Assembly (NCBI RefSeq): GCF_014831675.1
Contig: NZ_VJXY01000046.1
Span: 1-60,773, forward strand
Reading direction: 5' to 3'
Origin: Komarekiella delphini-convector SJRDD-AB1
GTDB taxonomy: Bacteria; Cyanobacteriota; Cyanobacteriia; Cyanobacteriales; Nostocaceae
Length of the DNA: 60,773 nucleotides
The translations under genes and the position numbers were made by a program. Positions 32,801 to 39,755 of the stretch are shown here, one piece after another (position 1 is the first letter of the stretch; the number at the start of each line of letters is the position of its first letter). The notes under the pieces are model-generated. The model searched no databases, was not told the origin of the DNA, and worked only from the letters and a program-made list of their open reading frames with translations.

Positions 32801-33946
32801 CAAACGCACCCGTTCAGCTGAGTCTAATTTTGTCTTTAACCGTTCTCCTTTTTCAATCTCTTCCACAAACCAGTTATTGATAAACTGATGCACCTGTTGG
32901 GGGTAGTCAAAATCGAGTAGGCGATAAGTTTTAAAGGTTTCTAGTGCATTACGATCTGCTTGCCAAACATTCAGCCGACAAGTTAATACCACCCACGATG
33001 AACGCCCTACCCATCCAGTTAACTGACGAGAAATTTCTTCTAATGGCTGGTGAGATGCTGAACCTTCAGATATTTCATCCACGCCATCCAACAGCAGCCA
33101 CACTCGCCCTTGCTGAATTTGGTTTATAAAGTCATCCCGTATTTCTTGGGTCAACTTTGTTGAGGGAATTGCTTGTTCAAGCCAACTATTACATATATAT
33201 GTTTGAATATCCGTCAAAGTTCCATTTCGTCCCAAGTCTGCCAGAGAAACCCAGACTGGTAAACCTAAATCTTTCTCTAATACCCAAGAAGCGATCGCTT
33301 GCAGTAGTGTTGTTTTCCCTGCACCCGGTTCCCCAATTACAGCTATTTGCTTACCTTTGGTTTTACCTGAGCCGTGTTCTAGAATTTCAATTTGGCTTAA
33401 GAAAGCTTCATGCTCAAATCGCTGCTGCGTTTCATACTCCGGTTCATACAGACGGGTTCCCGCATCTGGGGAAAAGTCTTCCTTGTTGCGTTTATCTGTT
33501 TTCGTCCTCTGCACTAGTGCTAAGGGAACATAAATCTGCTTTCTTTCTTTTTTGGCAGATTCATCTTGCATCAAGGGGTTGCTAGTTATCCGCCCCTGGG
33601 GTTCTAGCATGGTGCTACACACTTTATGCCAGTCAACAATATTATCTTTAATCTGTACTGATAAATTTAAATTTTGGTAGTTAGCAATATCATTCAGATT
33701 TAGACCTAAAGAACCAATAATAGACTGAAAACTACTTTCATCAACAGCCTCTCCTTTAAGGAATCTTCTAACTGTACTAAGGTCTACATAAGACTGAGTT
33801 GCCAAGTATTCCTGAGTCCAACACTTTTTACCACGCTTATTCTGGATTTCATCATCTGATTTTTGAAGTTCGGCCATTCTGCGGCGAACTTTTTTCAGCC
33901 CTTCTGGGGTTGCTGCGATACTACGAGAATTTGGCGTTCTATTCAT
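29810..33946 (-). CDS. NACHT NTPase with HTH and about 20 HEAT-like repeats (NLR-like)
   Basis: A 1378-residue NLR-like protein. Residues about 12-92 are an HTH (KCWTQEYLATQSYVDLSTVRRFL). The NACHT core has Walker A GEPGAGKTTLL near 205 and Walker B WLLLDGVDEI near 285, with FYHATFEEYFAALAV as the winged-helix end. A linker leads to about twenty 34-residue units with consensus KDNPTAITALVELIRDSQS then IRxEAASxLGxIA (residues about 650-1340). Bacterial NACHT proteins have been shown to defend against phages; the repeats probably sense the trigger. The last four repeats are nearly identical, indicating recent expansion. Confidence 0.85.
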   Translation of the reverse strand: MNRTPNSRSIAATPEGLKKVRRRMAELQKSDDEIQNKRGKKCWTQEYLATQSYVDLSTVRRFLKGEAVDESSFQSIIGSLGLNLNDIANYQNLNLSVQIKDNIVDWHKVCSTMLEPQGRITSNPLMQDESAKKERKQIYVPLALVQRTKTDKRNKEDFSPDAGTRLYEPEYETQQRFEHEAFLSQIEILEHGSGKTKGKQIAVIGEPGAGKTTLLQAIASWVLEKDLGLPVWVSLADLGRNGTLTDIQTYICNSWLEQAIPSTKLTQEIRDDFINQIQQGRVWLLLDGVDEISEGSASHQPLEEISRQLTGWVGRSSWVVLTCRLNVWQADRNALETFKTYRLLDFDYPQQVHQFINNWFVEEIEKGERLKTKLDSAERVRLRDMVQTPLRLALLCSIWQSEEGGLPETKAGLYHQCVQQFYKWKQNLFRTSIQEQQHLNQALGRLALRDINEEGSRFRLRETFIIEELGYPDDETSLFYKALKLGWLNHVGIAAESSSKEKVYAFYHATFEEYFAALAVDDWQYFLNHIPENPEQGSYRIFEPQWKEVILLWLGREDIKQQQKEEFIKALLEFEDGCKSQSQIPDWKGFYEYRAYFLAAAGIAEFKDCGLAGAIVKQIVTWRFGYFNIKIQDWQRFHQQIEESTKAFLVEADRKKAITALMELIENSKSEKISWPAVLSLREIAKDNPTAITALVELIRNSQSPKIRIEAASILGIIAKDDPTAITALVELIRDSQSPKIRIEAAVALGRIAKDNPTVLTAFITTLVELIRHSQLPKIRFEAVVILGEIAKDNPTAITALVELIRNSQSPEFRFEAAYILGRIAKDNPTAITALVELIRNSQSPQFRFDVAYILGDIAKDNPTAITALKELTRDSQSPRFHFDAAHILGDIAKDNPTAITALKELARDYKSPEMRNEVTYILGDIAKDNPTAITALKESDHDSKSEKIRNKVASVLGDTAKDNPTAITVLEESDHDSKSEKIRNKVASILGDTAKDNPTAITALVELILDSKLKVFRYLLVFIFREIAKDNPTAITVLEELILDDQSEEIRFKAVSDLDEIAKDNPTAITVLEELTRDSQSEEVRFLVASFLEEINKDNPTAITALEELARGSQSEGIRYLAASSLGIIAKNNPTDIIALEELIRDSQSEGIRLIVALSLGIIAKDNFTAITALMELARDSQSRFIRFTVTSILEIIAKDNFTAITALVKLIRDSQSQQICIEAASSLGKIAKDNPTAITALVELIRDSQSQQICIEAASSLGKIAKDNPTAITALVELIRDSQSQQIRNEAASSLGKIAKDNPTAITALVELIRDSQSQQIRNEAASSLQNLLTESENMTVVVTALKNHLSNEAYKVIWHCTQTMTYLDFYQAWHR
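29930..31990 (-). repeat. Tandem 102-bp coding repeats (HEAT-like)
   Basis: About twenty direct repeats of roughly 102 bp within the NACHT gene. Each contains GCAGTGATAGCAGTGGGATTATC or a close variant on the plus strand; the units nearest 30000-30300 are almost identical. It is a protein repeat in phase with the frame, not a CRISPR array. One unit (about 31615-31690) has a 12-bp expansion. Confidence 0.9.
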
Positions 33947-34217
33947 TGATGAACAGCAGATGACTAACTCAGATATTACTGGTTACAGTGTATTATTTAG
34001 TTCTAGTAGATAAGCTAATAATCTTTCAAATTGTATCCCCGTGTCTCCCCTGCTTTGCATTCCCGCGTCTTTCTAAGGCTAAGGATTATGCAACTTAAAA
34101 GCAGATTAGCTTATTAGTTCAGAAAGGTTCAGTTTAGTTTGAACTGTTTTGCTCTGGAGAAACACCTTTAAATCAAATTACCTTTGTCTCAAAAGCAATA
34201 GAGATGAGGTTGAAATA
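33947..34217. other. Intergenic region between NACHT gene and small membrane gene
   Basis: About 270 bases. Two related stretches, TAGATAAGCTAATAATCTTTC (34008) and AAAGCAGATTAGCTTATTAG (34099), form an imperfect inverted repeat upstream of the NACHT gene, possibly an operator. No gene recognised. Confidence 0.35.
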
Positions 34218-34412
34218 ATGTTTAATAACCAAATGACTGCGTTAAAACCACAACAGAGGATCACAACTATCCAACCCACAAATTTCCCATACCAAGTTGA
34301 TGTTACACCTGTATTGCTGCAAAACCCTTATAGTCCCTTTGCGATCTCCCTAAGTGTTGCAATCGTAATTGGTGCGGTTGCTTCCTTGATTAAAACTCTA
34401 AAATCTCAGTAG
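34218..34412 (+). CDS. Small single-TM protein (64 aa)
   Basis: A 64-residue protein starting MFNNQMTALKPQQRIT, with one membrane helix near the C-terminus (FAISLSVAIVIGAVASLI) and a short basic tail KTLKSQ. I choose the ATG at 34218, with GAGG nine bases upstream, over the in-frame opening at 34149. The N-terminal part is Pro/Gln/Thr-rich. No family recognised. Confidence 0.5.
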   Translation: MFNNQMTALKPQQRITTIQPTNFPYQVDVTPVLLQNPYSPFAISLSVAIVIGAVASLIKTLKSQ

Positions 34413-34438
34413 ATTAGACCACAATTAGCATAATCCAA

Positions 34439-34565
34439 GCAACTCTTAACAAATAGGCGGCGCAGCGGAGTGTCTGCCGCTGCCTGCAACAAATTGGTTT
34501 GCTCAACTAGTGGATTTGTGGCAGTGGCAGACACCGCCTATTTGAGCGCAGCGGTTAAGAGTTGC
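34439..34565. repeat. 127-bp nested palindromic element
   Basis: Outer arms GCAACTCTTAAC (34439-34450) and its exact complement (34554-34565). Inside these, AAATAGGCGG (34451-34460) pairs with CCGCCTATTT (34534-34543), and GTGTCTGCC (34470-34478) plus CTGCC pair with GGCAG and GGCAGACAC (34520-34534 region). The matching spot in unit B (about 58619-58650) keeps only GAGCGAAGCGGGGTGTCT and GTTGCGCCAT, a decayed version. MITE-like or a large terminator after the relaxase gene. Confidence 0.65.
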
Positions 34566-34573
34566 GCCATCAC

Positions 34574-36196
34574 CTAGAGGGAGATCCCTTTACTCTGTCT
34601 TCTTTCTTGTTGCCGCTTTTCTTCTATTATTTGTTGCAATACGCGCTCTGCTTCTTGCCAAAAGTGATGGTCTTCTCTTTCTACTTCCCCCACATTAATC
34701 GGTAAATACTCAAGCTCACCTGACTGGTTTCGGTTGACTACCACTCGAAAAATCTCACCTCGTTCATCATGGGTAAATACCAGTTCTCTACCCTGCTTCT
34801 CTAGAGTTGCACGTTTGAATCTAAGGCTATTTGAGCCACTTTCTCTTAGCTGCCAGTTGATTAATTCAACAGCAATAGGCACTGCGTCCGCTAAGAATTC
34901 CTCTTCTTGACGCTGCTTTTGGTCGAGTGAATGTTCTGGTTCTGGCTCAATAGTTGCCAGTTGATTGCTAGCGATTAGTACCAATGCCCTAGCTTCATCA
35001 GTAGTCCATTTAGCTGGACTGGCTTTGATAATTTCTTCAACATCCAGGGCTGAATTTTCATCTTTAAGCGCCCGTATAGCAATTTCTTTATCTCGGTCAA
35101 TCACTAATAAGTTTTGCAATTCAGTACTGTAATGCTTGTATAACTCTGCTGATGTAGCCGGGGTTATTAGGGGTTTAGCTTCGACTATATTTTGAGGTTT
35201 ATTAGACGAAACTGGAGATATTAGCTGCTGTTTATTTTGCTGAATCGGGGCAGATTCTAGCAATTTATTTAGGCGTTTAATTTCGCTATTGTCCCGTAAT
35301 GGGTCGTAGTTTATCCCCAATTCTGTCTGAAGCTTTGTAAAAGAACACTTATATTTATTAAGATTACCTCCCTGTTTCCAGAGCAGGCGAGGGCTACCAT
35401 CTTCATTAACTGAGCCAATATCAATGCCAAACTTGATGCCTCTTACCCCACCATGACCGTAATAACTAACGATGGCTTTGACTTGATACTCTATCCATAA
35501 CCGCTCAATAAACTTTGGCATTGTGGGTTTATTTACTGCCACTTTCTCAATCGCTCGGCGCATTATTTCTTCGCCTGGGAGTCCATCGCGTTCGACCCGT
35601 TCAAGTTGATTCCGAGTCATAGCTTTCTGCTTGCTTTCCCAACTACTTTGGACTGGGGTTAGCTGAAATTCTCGCTCTAGCAGTCGGGCAGAGTGTTCAG
35701 AATGGGCGTAATTGTTCCAGGTGCGGATAGATTTACCATCTAGATTATTGACTCTAGATGCAACGATATGGGTGTGGTCATGTTCTTTATCAGAGTGTCG
35801 CGCTATAAAGAAGTCATAAGCTGGCAGTTCTGATTCTATCAAGTCGTTAACTAGCTGGTTTAGCTTGGTATCTGATATTCTTTTTTCTGGCTGTTTAACT
35901 TGGGATTCATCACCTTGAAGCCGAGATAGTACAATGACCGATGCCAAGTGACGTTGGGACAGATTAGCTAATTCGTCATCATTGAGAGTTCTATCAGTCT
36001 TCGGTACACTAAGCATTAAGTGATAGCATGGGTCTTTAAGCTGAGGATTAAGATGGGCTGATAAGGTAAACTGTTCTACCAGTTCATTGGTACTTCTCCC
36101 GTACATATTCCCGCCAATGATTTTGGCTTTCTCTTTCTCAAGCACATATTTAGTAGTGCCACGAAATGATTTGTTAGCTTTGACTTTTGTAATCAT
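34574..36196 (-). CDS. Relaxase/mobilisation nuclease, MOBP-like (A)
   Basis: A 540-residue relaxase. Motif I region has a candidate catalytic Tyr in TTKYVLEKEKAKIIGGN (about 17). Motif II is CYHLMLSVP. Motif III is the metal-binding histidine triad HSDKEHDHTHIVASRVN (about 134-150). The C-terminal region is helical with a small beta domain (FTHDERGEIFRVVVN). It nicks oriT and stays attached to the transferred strand. It overlaps mobC by 23 bp. Unit B has a 696-residue version. The candidate oriT lies beyond mobC at 36640-36835. Confidence 0.9.
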   Translation of the reverse strand: MITKVKANKSFRGTTKYVLEKEKAKIIGGNMYGRSTNELVEQFTLSAHLNPQLKDPCYHLMLSVPKTDRTLNDDELANLSQRHLASVIVLSRLQGDESQVKQPEKRISDTKLNQLVNDLIESELPAYDFFIARHSDKEHDHTHIVASRVNNLDGKSIRTWNNYAHSEHSARLLEREFQLTPVQSSWESKQKAMTRNQLERVERDGLPGEEIMRRAIEKVAVNKPTMPKFIERLWIEYQVKAIVSYYGHGGVRGIKFGIDIGSVNEDGSPRLLWKQGGNLNKYKCSFTKLQTELGINYDPLRDNSEIKRLNKLLESAPIQQNKQQLISPVSSNKPQNIVEAKPLITPATSAELYKHYSTELQNLLVIDRDKEIAIRALKDENSALDVEEIIKASPAKWTTDEARALVLIASNQLATIEPEPEHSLDQKQRQEEEFLADAVPIAVELINWQLRESGSNSLRFKRATLEKQGRELVFTHDERGEIFRVVVNRNQSGELEYLPINVGEVEREDHHFWQEAERVLQQIIEEKRQQERRQSKGISL

Positions 36197-36606
36197 TGCG
36201 CTGCACCTCTCCCGTAGGTTGAGTAAGTGATTGGCGAGTTTGTGATAAAAGTGCTGTCAATTCTTCAATAGTTCTCAGATATGATTTGACCTCGCTAGTC
36301 AGGGGTTGGCTACCAATTTTTACAGCTTCGTTAATAGCCCTAGTCTGCTGATTCAGATTGTTACCAATCTTCTTTAGCTCGTAGATAGCCTGTCGGTTAA
36401 CTTCGGGAATAACTAGCTTAGGATGTGGTAGAGGGTAATCAAATAATCTCGTTCTAATATAGTCGCTTTGCACCACTCCACTGCACCGTTGCTCTAGTCT
36501 AGCTTTCTCTGCATAGCTAGCCCTAAACGTGATAGTTATTTCTCGCTTATCATCTGGAGATACTGACCGATTGCTTAATGTGTCAGCTAGTTGATTACTA
36601 AGATTG
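36097..36606. repeat. 510-bp repeat node shared by both units
   Basis: Its left 127 bases recur at 60647-60773 and its right 127 bases at 1-127. The 256 bases between (36224-36479) are absent from the window ends but would complete mobC of unit B. The node covers the relaxase start and most of mobC. That the second copy of the middle part is identical is an inference from where the contig ends. Confidence 0.75.
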
Positions 36607-36626
36607 ATACGGGGGTCTGGTTGCAT
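36174..36626 (-). CDS. mobC: MobC-like relaxosome accessory protein (complete copy)
   Basis: A 150-residue protein. The N-terminal RHH-like part is REITITFRASYAEKARLEQR. The MobC signature is ELKKIGNNLNQQTRAINEAV (about 95-114), followed by a helical end YLRTIEELTALLSQTRQSL. It binds oriT and aids relaxase loading in known systems. Its 3' end overlaps the relaxase start by 23 bp, so the two are coupled. The other copy is split between the window ends. Confidence 0.88.
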   Translation of the reverse strand: MQPDPRINLSNQLADTLSNRSVSPDDKREITITFRASYAEKARLEQRCSGVVQSDYIRTRLFDYPLPHPKLVIPEVNRQAIYELKKIGNNLNQQTRAINEAVKIGSQPLTSEVKSYLRTIEELTALLSQTRQSLTQPTGEVQRNDYKSQS

Positions 36627-36639
36627 AACTAATTAGACG

Positions 36640-36835
36640 GAGAGTTATCTGATTTTTTATTTTTTAACCGAGTCATTCGCTGTAGCTGCGATGGCGCGAA
36701 GCGCCAAGCAGGTAGGCGAATGACTTGGAAACTTCAGTTACTTCATGCTTATTATTTGGGTATTTTATTGGATTTAACGGGGGTTTGGGGGACACCCCCA
36801 ACAAGCAAACACGCCGCTATTCCGTAGGAATAGCA
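36640..36835. promoter_or_regulatory. Candidate oriT and divergent promoter region (copy B)
   Basis: Same arrangement as 150-360. The inverted repeat CCGAGTCATTCGC (36668-36680) and GCGAATGACTTGG (36716-36728) has one mismatch here. The inner hairpin is GGCGC-GAA-GCGCC (36693-36705). The TTGGGGG/CCCCCAA stem and GCTATTCC/GGAATAGC stem (36816-36834) are both kept. Changes fall in loops or leave stems largely paired. Confidence 0.5.
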
Positions 36836-37141
36836 GCGCCATTGGCGCGTTACGGCGTATTGCTTGCCTCCGCCCCAACGCGTAACCGAGGGTAGGGAGA
36901 AACCCGGACACAAAACGGGTAAGCGCGGTTGGACGAGACTCAGGCTACCCACGAGTACCCCTCTGCATTCCCCTAGTGTAACTGGGGAATGCTTCTGTTA
37001 TTCAATCTCGTGGGTCTTATAGAAACATCAGCCTTGATTAATGCGTTTTAATTGATTCTTGTTACATCTATACATAATTATTAAACCTGGAATTAGCGCA
37101 GTTTGTTTCTACAATGGAATTATTTGTTACGACTGCCAACT

Positions 37142-37636
37142 ATGCCCCGTAAACCAAAAGCTGTCCCTTTATCGAAAGTAGAAGATATTCAAACTAGTCT
37201 CAAACAGAAAGCGGCTACTCCTAAGACTATAGGCCTGTCAGATTTAGTCCAAAGTTTAGCTAAACCTATTCAAGATATGTTAGACGCTGGTTACTCTTAT
37301 GAAGATGTTTCTGATGTATTTAAAGGTCATGGGGTAGAACTAGCGGCCAGTGGTCTGAAGGGCTTTCATAAAAAAGCTTTCCTCTCAACTGATAATATCT
37401 CCAGTAATAAATCATCAGATAAAGCGATTGATGAATCAGTTGATGGCTCGGAGTCGTCATCATTAACCTTGGAATCAACTGTAACTAATGATGAAGTTCC
37501 ATCAATAGAGCCGGATAGTTCATCAACGAATAGTAGTGAACCATCCGACTACAAGACAACTCAACAGGGCAAACGAAAGAAACCAACGACTAAAACTTCT
37601 GCCCAATTTAACGTCACTGATAGGAGTAACGTATGA
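37142..37636 (+). CDS. Small StbA-like DNA-binding protein (copy B)
   Basis: A 164-residue homologue of 654-1148, with a strongly conserved N-terminal 75 residues (MPRKPKAVPLSKVEDIQ, then VFKGHGVELAASGLKGF) and a divergent Ser/Thr/Glu-rich C-terminal half ending AQFNVTDRSNV. Start at 37142 is set by conservation with unit A; the longer upstream extension is not shared. Stop overlaps the ParA-like gene start by four bases. Likely binds DNA for partition or positioning with the ATPase. Confidence 0.7.
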   Translation: MPRKPKAVPLSKVEDIQTSLKQKAATPKTIGLSDLVQSLAKPIQDMLDAGYSYEDVSDVFKGHGVELAASGLKGFHKKAFLSTDNISSNKSSDKAIDESVDGSESSSLTLESTVTNDEVPSIEPDSSSTNSSEPSDYKTTQQGKRKKPTTKTSAQFNVTDRSNV

Positions 37637-38451
37637 AACGTATCGTGATGATTCTGGGGGGTAAAGGTGGTACAGGGAAAACTGCCTTTACTCGTTTACT
37701 ACTGGATGTAATGCATTCAAAGGGGATTAATTATCTAGCTTATGACGCTGATACAGAGAATCCAGAATTGTACGATTATTATCAAAACTTTGGTAATGGT
37801 GTAAGACTATTAAACTTCTTAGAGGTGGCAGAGGCAAAACGCTTCTTTACGGAGATAAAAGCCGAATCACCGGATGCAATAGTCGTAGATATGCCAGGGG
37901 CATCAAGCAATAAAACCAGGGAGATTATCAGTAAGTTTGGGCTATTTAAGATTGCAGGTGATTTAGGTTATAGGGTAACGCTGGTGACTGTATTAAACCT
38001 TGGGTATTCGGTGATAACTAGCTTAAAAGCTATGGCTGAGTTCTGTGATGATAAAGCTGATTATGTAGTGGTAAAGAATCTCTGTTGGGATAAAGGATTA
38101 GGTTTTCAACGTTGGGATAATAGTAAAACGGCGGGAGCGATCGCCGAACTAAAAGGCATAGAAATATCTATGCCAGAGCTAGACTATTCAACTTTTGACA
38201 CGTTGACAGAAAAAGGTCTGCCTTACTCGGCTGCTACTGAAGAGAACGGATTTCCTTTTGGGGATTACCTACTAGTGAGTGGGTTTTTGGATCAGGCTAA
38301 ACCAGAGCTTGAAAAGGCTGGGGTTTATTTAGGATTGCAGCAAGCAGAGGTGAATCAAGCTGCATCCTCGTCTAAAACTTCAACATCAAAGCAAGTAAAA
38401 GCAACTGCATCTACTTCTCGCCGGGGTCAAAAGAAAACTAATGAGCAGTAA
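37633..38451 (+). CDS. ParA/MinD-like Walker ATPase (copy B)
   Basis: A 272-residue homologue of 1145-1957, with the same KGGTGKTAFT Walker A, AYDADTENPE and IVVDMPG motifs. Most differences from unit A are synonymous or conservative up to residue about 240; the Ser/Thr/Lys-rich tail differs. TAGGAG precedes the start, which is coupled to the upstream stop (ATGA). The strong conservation of the ATPase core against a variable tail suggests that specificity towards its own replicon lies in the tail. Confidence 0.85.
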   Translation: MKRIVMILGGKGGTGKTAFTRLLLDVMHSKGINYLAYDADTENPELYDYYQNFGNGVRLLNFLEVAEAKRFFTEIKAESPDAIVVDMPGASSNKTREIISKFGLFKIAGDLGYRVTLVTVLNLGYSVITSLKAMAEFCDDKADYVVVKNLCWDKGLGFQRWDNSKTAGAIAELKGIEISMPELDYSTFDTLTEKGLPYSAATEENGFPFGDYLLVSGFLDQAKPELEKAGVYLGLQQAEVNQAASSSKTSTSKQVKATASTSRRGQKKTNEQ

Positions 38452-39175
38452 CAGCAACGGCAATCACAACAATTCCCCTGACTTAACTGCCAATTCAGTA
38501 GAGAGTAGTGAACTGGGAGAGGTCAAGATAGCACTTGGCAGATTGTATAAAGAATTTGAAAGTTTTAAGCAATCACAGAAAACTGAACGCGAACGCGATA
38601 GGGCAGAGTTACAAGCATGGGCGCAAACGAATTTAATTCAGAATCAACTCCTCAGCAAAGCGATGGTGACTATCGAGATGCTAACGGGAGAACTGAAGAA
38701 TCAGAATCTCTCCTGGAAAGAGTTCGAGCAGAGCAACGACAGTTTGAGGCAAGAATTAACTCACTTACTGAGTCAGTCACAGAATATAAGCAAATCCTCA
38801 TCGACATCAGAGAGTTTAGAGTTCAAAGGACTAAAGAGCGAAATCTCACAGTTAAAGTCGAACTGTCACGACCTGTTGATTCACACGAAGAACTTGACTA
38901 CGGTTATTCAGGAGTTGAAGAACAGTCCCCCCAAGACTACCACGATAGAAAGAGAGGTTTTTCACGCTGAACCCATAAGTAAATATGGGACGATGGGGAT
39001 GTTTACTGCATTATTTACTTTGTTGATTTTCTTTGGATTCAATCAATTTATTCCGGTAAACATCTCGGACGATATCGACACTTATTTAAGAGCAATTTGG
39101 CAACGTACAGGCTATAGCAATACTAAGTTACAGCGAATTGAGAAGCGTTTTGGGACTGACCCCAATCAAAGATGA
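38441..39175 (+). CDS. Coiled-coil protein with C-terminal membrane segment (copy B)
   Basis: A 244-residue homologue of 1950-2690: Asn-rich start, ELGEVKIALGRLYKEFESFK, Gln/Leu/Ser-rich coils, and a membrane helix at about 181-200 (GMFTALFTLLIFFGFNQFI). The conserved tail is IWQRTGYSNTKLQRIEKRFG. It overlaps the ATPase gene by 11 bp. It encloses the nested frame 38617-38970. Likely a membrane partner of the ParA-like ATPase. Confidence 0.75.
   Translation: MSSNSNGNHNNSPDLTANSVESSELGEVKIALGRLYKEFESFKQSQKTERERDRAELQAWAQTNLIQNQLLSKAMVTIEMLTGELKNQNLSWKEFEQSNDSLRQELTHLLSQSQNISKSSSTSESLEFKGLKSEISQLKSNCHDLLIHTKNLTTVIQELKNSPPKTTTIEREVFHAEPISKYGTMGMFTALFTLLIFFGFNQFIPVNISDDIDTYLRAIWQRTGYSNTKLQRIEKRFGTDPNQR
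38617..38970 (+). CDS. Candidate nested overlapping gene (copy B), 117 aa
   Basis: Exact positional equivalent of 2132-2485: same start (MGANEF), same 117-residue length, same end (RKRGFSR), roughly 60% identical residues, no internal stop. It shares the most conserved block EESESLLERVRAEQR with copy A. The outer gene is equally conserved here, so both frames appear constrained. Start has only a weak AGAG upstream. See findings for codon-position counts. Confidence 0.5.
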   Translation: MGANEFNSESTPQQSDGDYRDANGRTEESESLLERVRAEQRQFEARINSLTESVTEYKQILIDIREFRVQRTKERNLTVKVELSRPVDSHEELDYGYSGVEEQSPQDYHDRKRGFSR

Positions 39176-39226
39176 GGTGTCAGGTAATCTGATAGCTGAG
39201 TCCAAATAATTGATTAAAATCAGCAT

Positions 39227-39265
39227 TTATTGTGTAGGTAGAATTGGACTTTACCTACACAATAA
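39227..39265. terminator. Hairpin between convergent genes, likely bidirectional terminator
   Basis: A 14-bp perfect stem TTATTGTGTAGGTA (39227-39240) / TACCTACACAATAA (39252-39265), with flanking CAGCA/TGCTG extension. It lies 51 bases after the ParA-like operon and 58 bases before the 3' end of the small HTH gene on the other strand. No long T-tract. Confidence 0.65.
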
Positions 39266-39323
39266 CTGCTGATTATAGCGGTGAAGCTCAATTCACTGAT
39301 TCGTAAAGTTCCGAGAGTGTATA

Positions 39324-39542
39324 TCAAGTAAACCTCGATAAATAGCTATCAACTACCTTGCCTTCACGCTCCCATTTTTCATTCAAAAGTCCACAAAGAA
39401 CGAAAATATTGCCTTGAGGGTTGCGGTGATGTTTACCTTTGATTGCCCAGCAACGAAGGGTGTATGTACTTTCGTAGCCAAGAACTAATGCCAGTTGGTC
39501 GTAAGTTAATGACCAGCGTTTCTTAAACTCAATTGGGTGCAT
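39324..39542 (-). CDS. Small helix-turn-helix protein (72 aa)
   Basis: A 72-residue protein, MHPIEFKKRWSLTYDQLALV. The segment LTYDQLALVLGYESTYTLRCW reads as an HTH, followed by a basic region KGKHHRNPQG. It lies between convergent operons; the region upstream of its start (39589-39748) is a dense GTGTC/GACAC array, a likely operator or centromere-like site for it. No named family. Confidence 0.6.
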   Translation of the reverse strand: MHPIEFKKRWSLTYDQLALVLGYESTYTLRCWAIKGKHHRNPQGNIFVLCGLLNEKWEREGKVVDSYLSRFT

Positions 39543-39588
39543 AGTATTCAGCTATCTCTAGAAATTAATTAGCAGTGAAAAGCGGACA

Positions 39589-39748
39589 TTTGGCAGACAT
39601 GGACTAGACACGCGGTGTCAGCGGTGTCAGCGGCTGGTGTCCGAGTAGTGTCTATGTGATGTAAAGCTTTCAGGTTTTTGGTGTCTGCTGTGTCTGGTGT
39701 CTAATGTCTGCCAAAATCACCTCGTTTTCTGCCAAAGACACCAGACAC
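39589..39748. repeat. GTGTC/GACAC site array
   Basis: GTGTC at 39615, 39624, 39637, 39648, 39681, 39690 and 39697, and GACAC at 39607, 39737 and 39744: ten sites in about 140 bp. In addition, a perfect 12-bp inverted repeat TTTGGCAGACAT (39589-39600) / ATGTCTGCCAAA (39704-39715) brackets the main cluster. It lies between the HTH gene's start and the 3' end of the ATPase gene, so it is non-coding. Candidate binding array (operator, iteron or centromere). Confidence 0.7.
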
Positions 39749-39755
39749 TAAGGAA

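Noticed and set aside
32314-33585. Several plus-strand frames opposite the NACHT gene.
   Set aside because: Antisense shadows; no start signals or domains.
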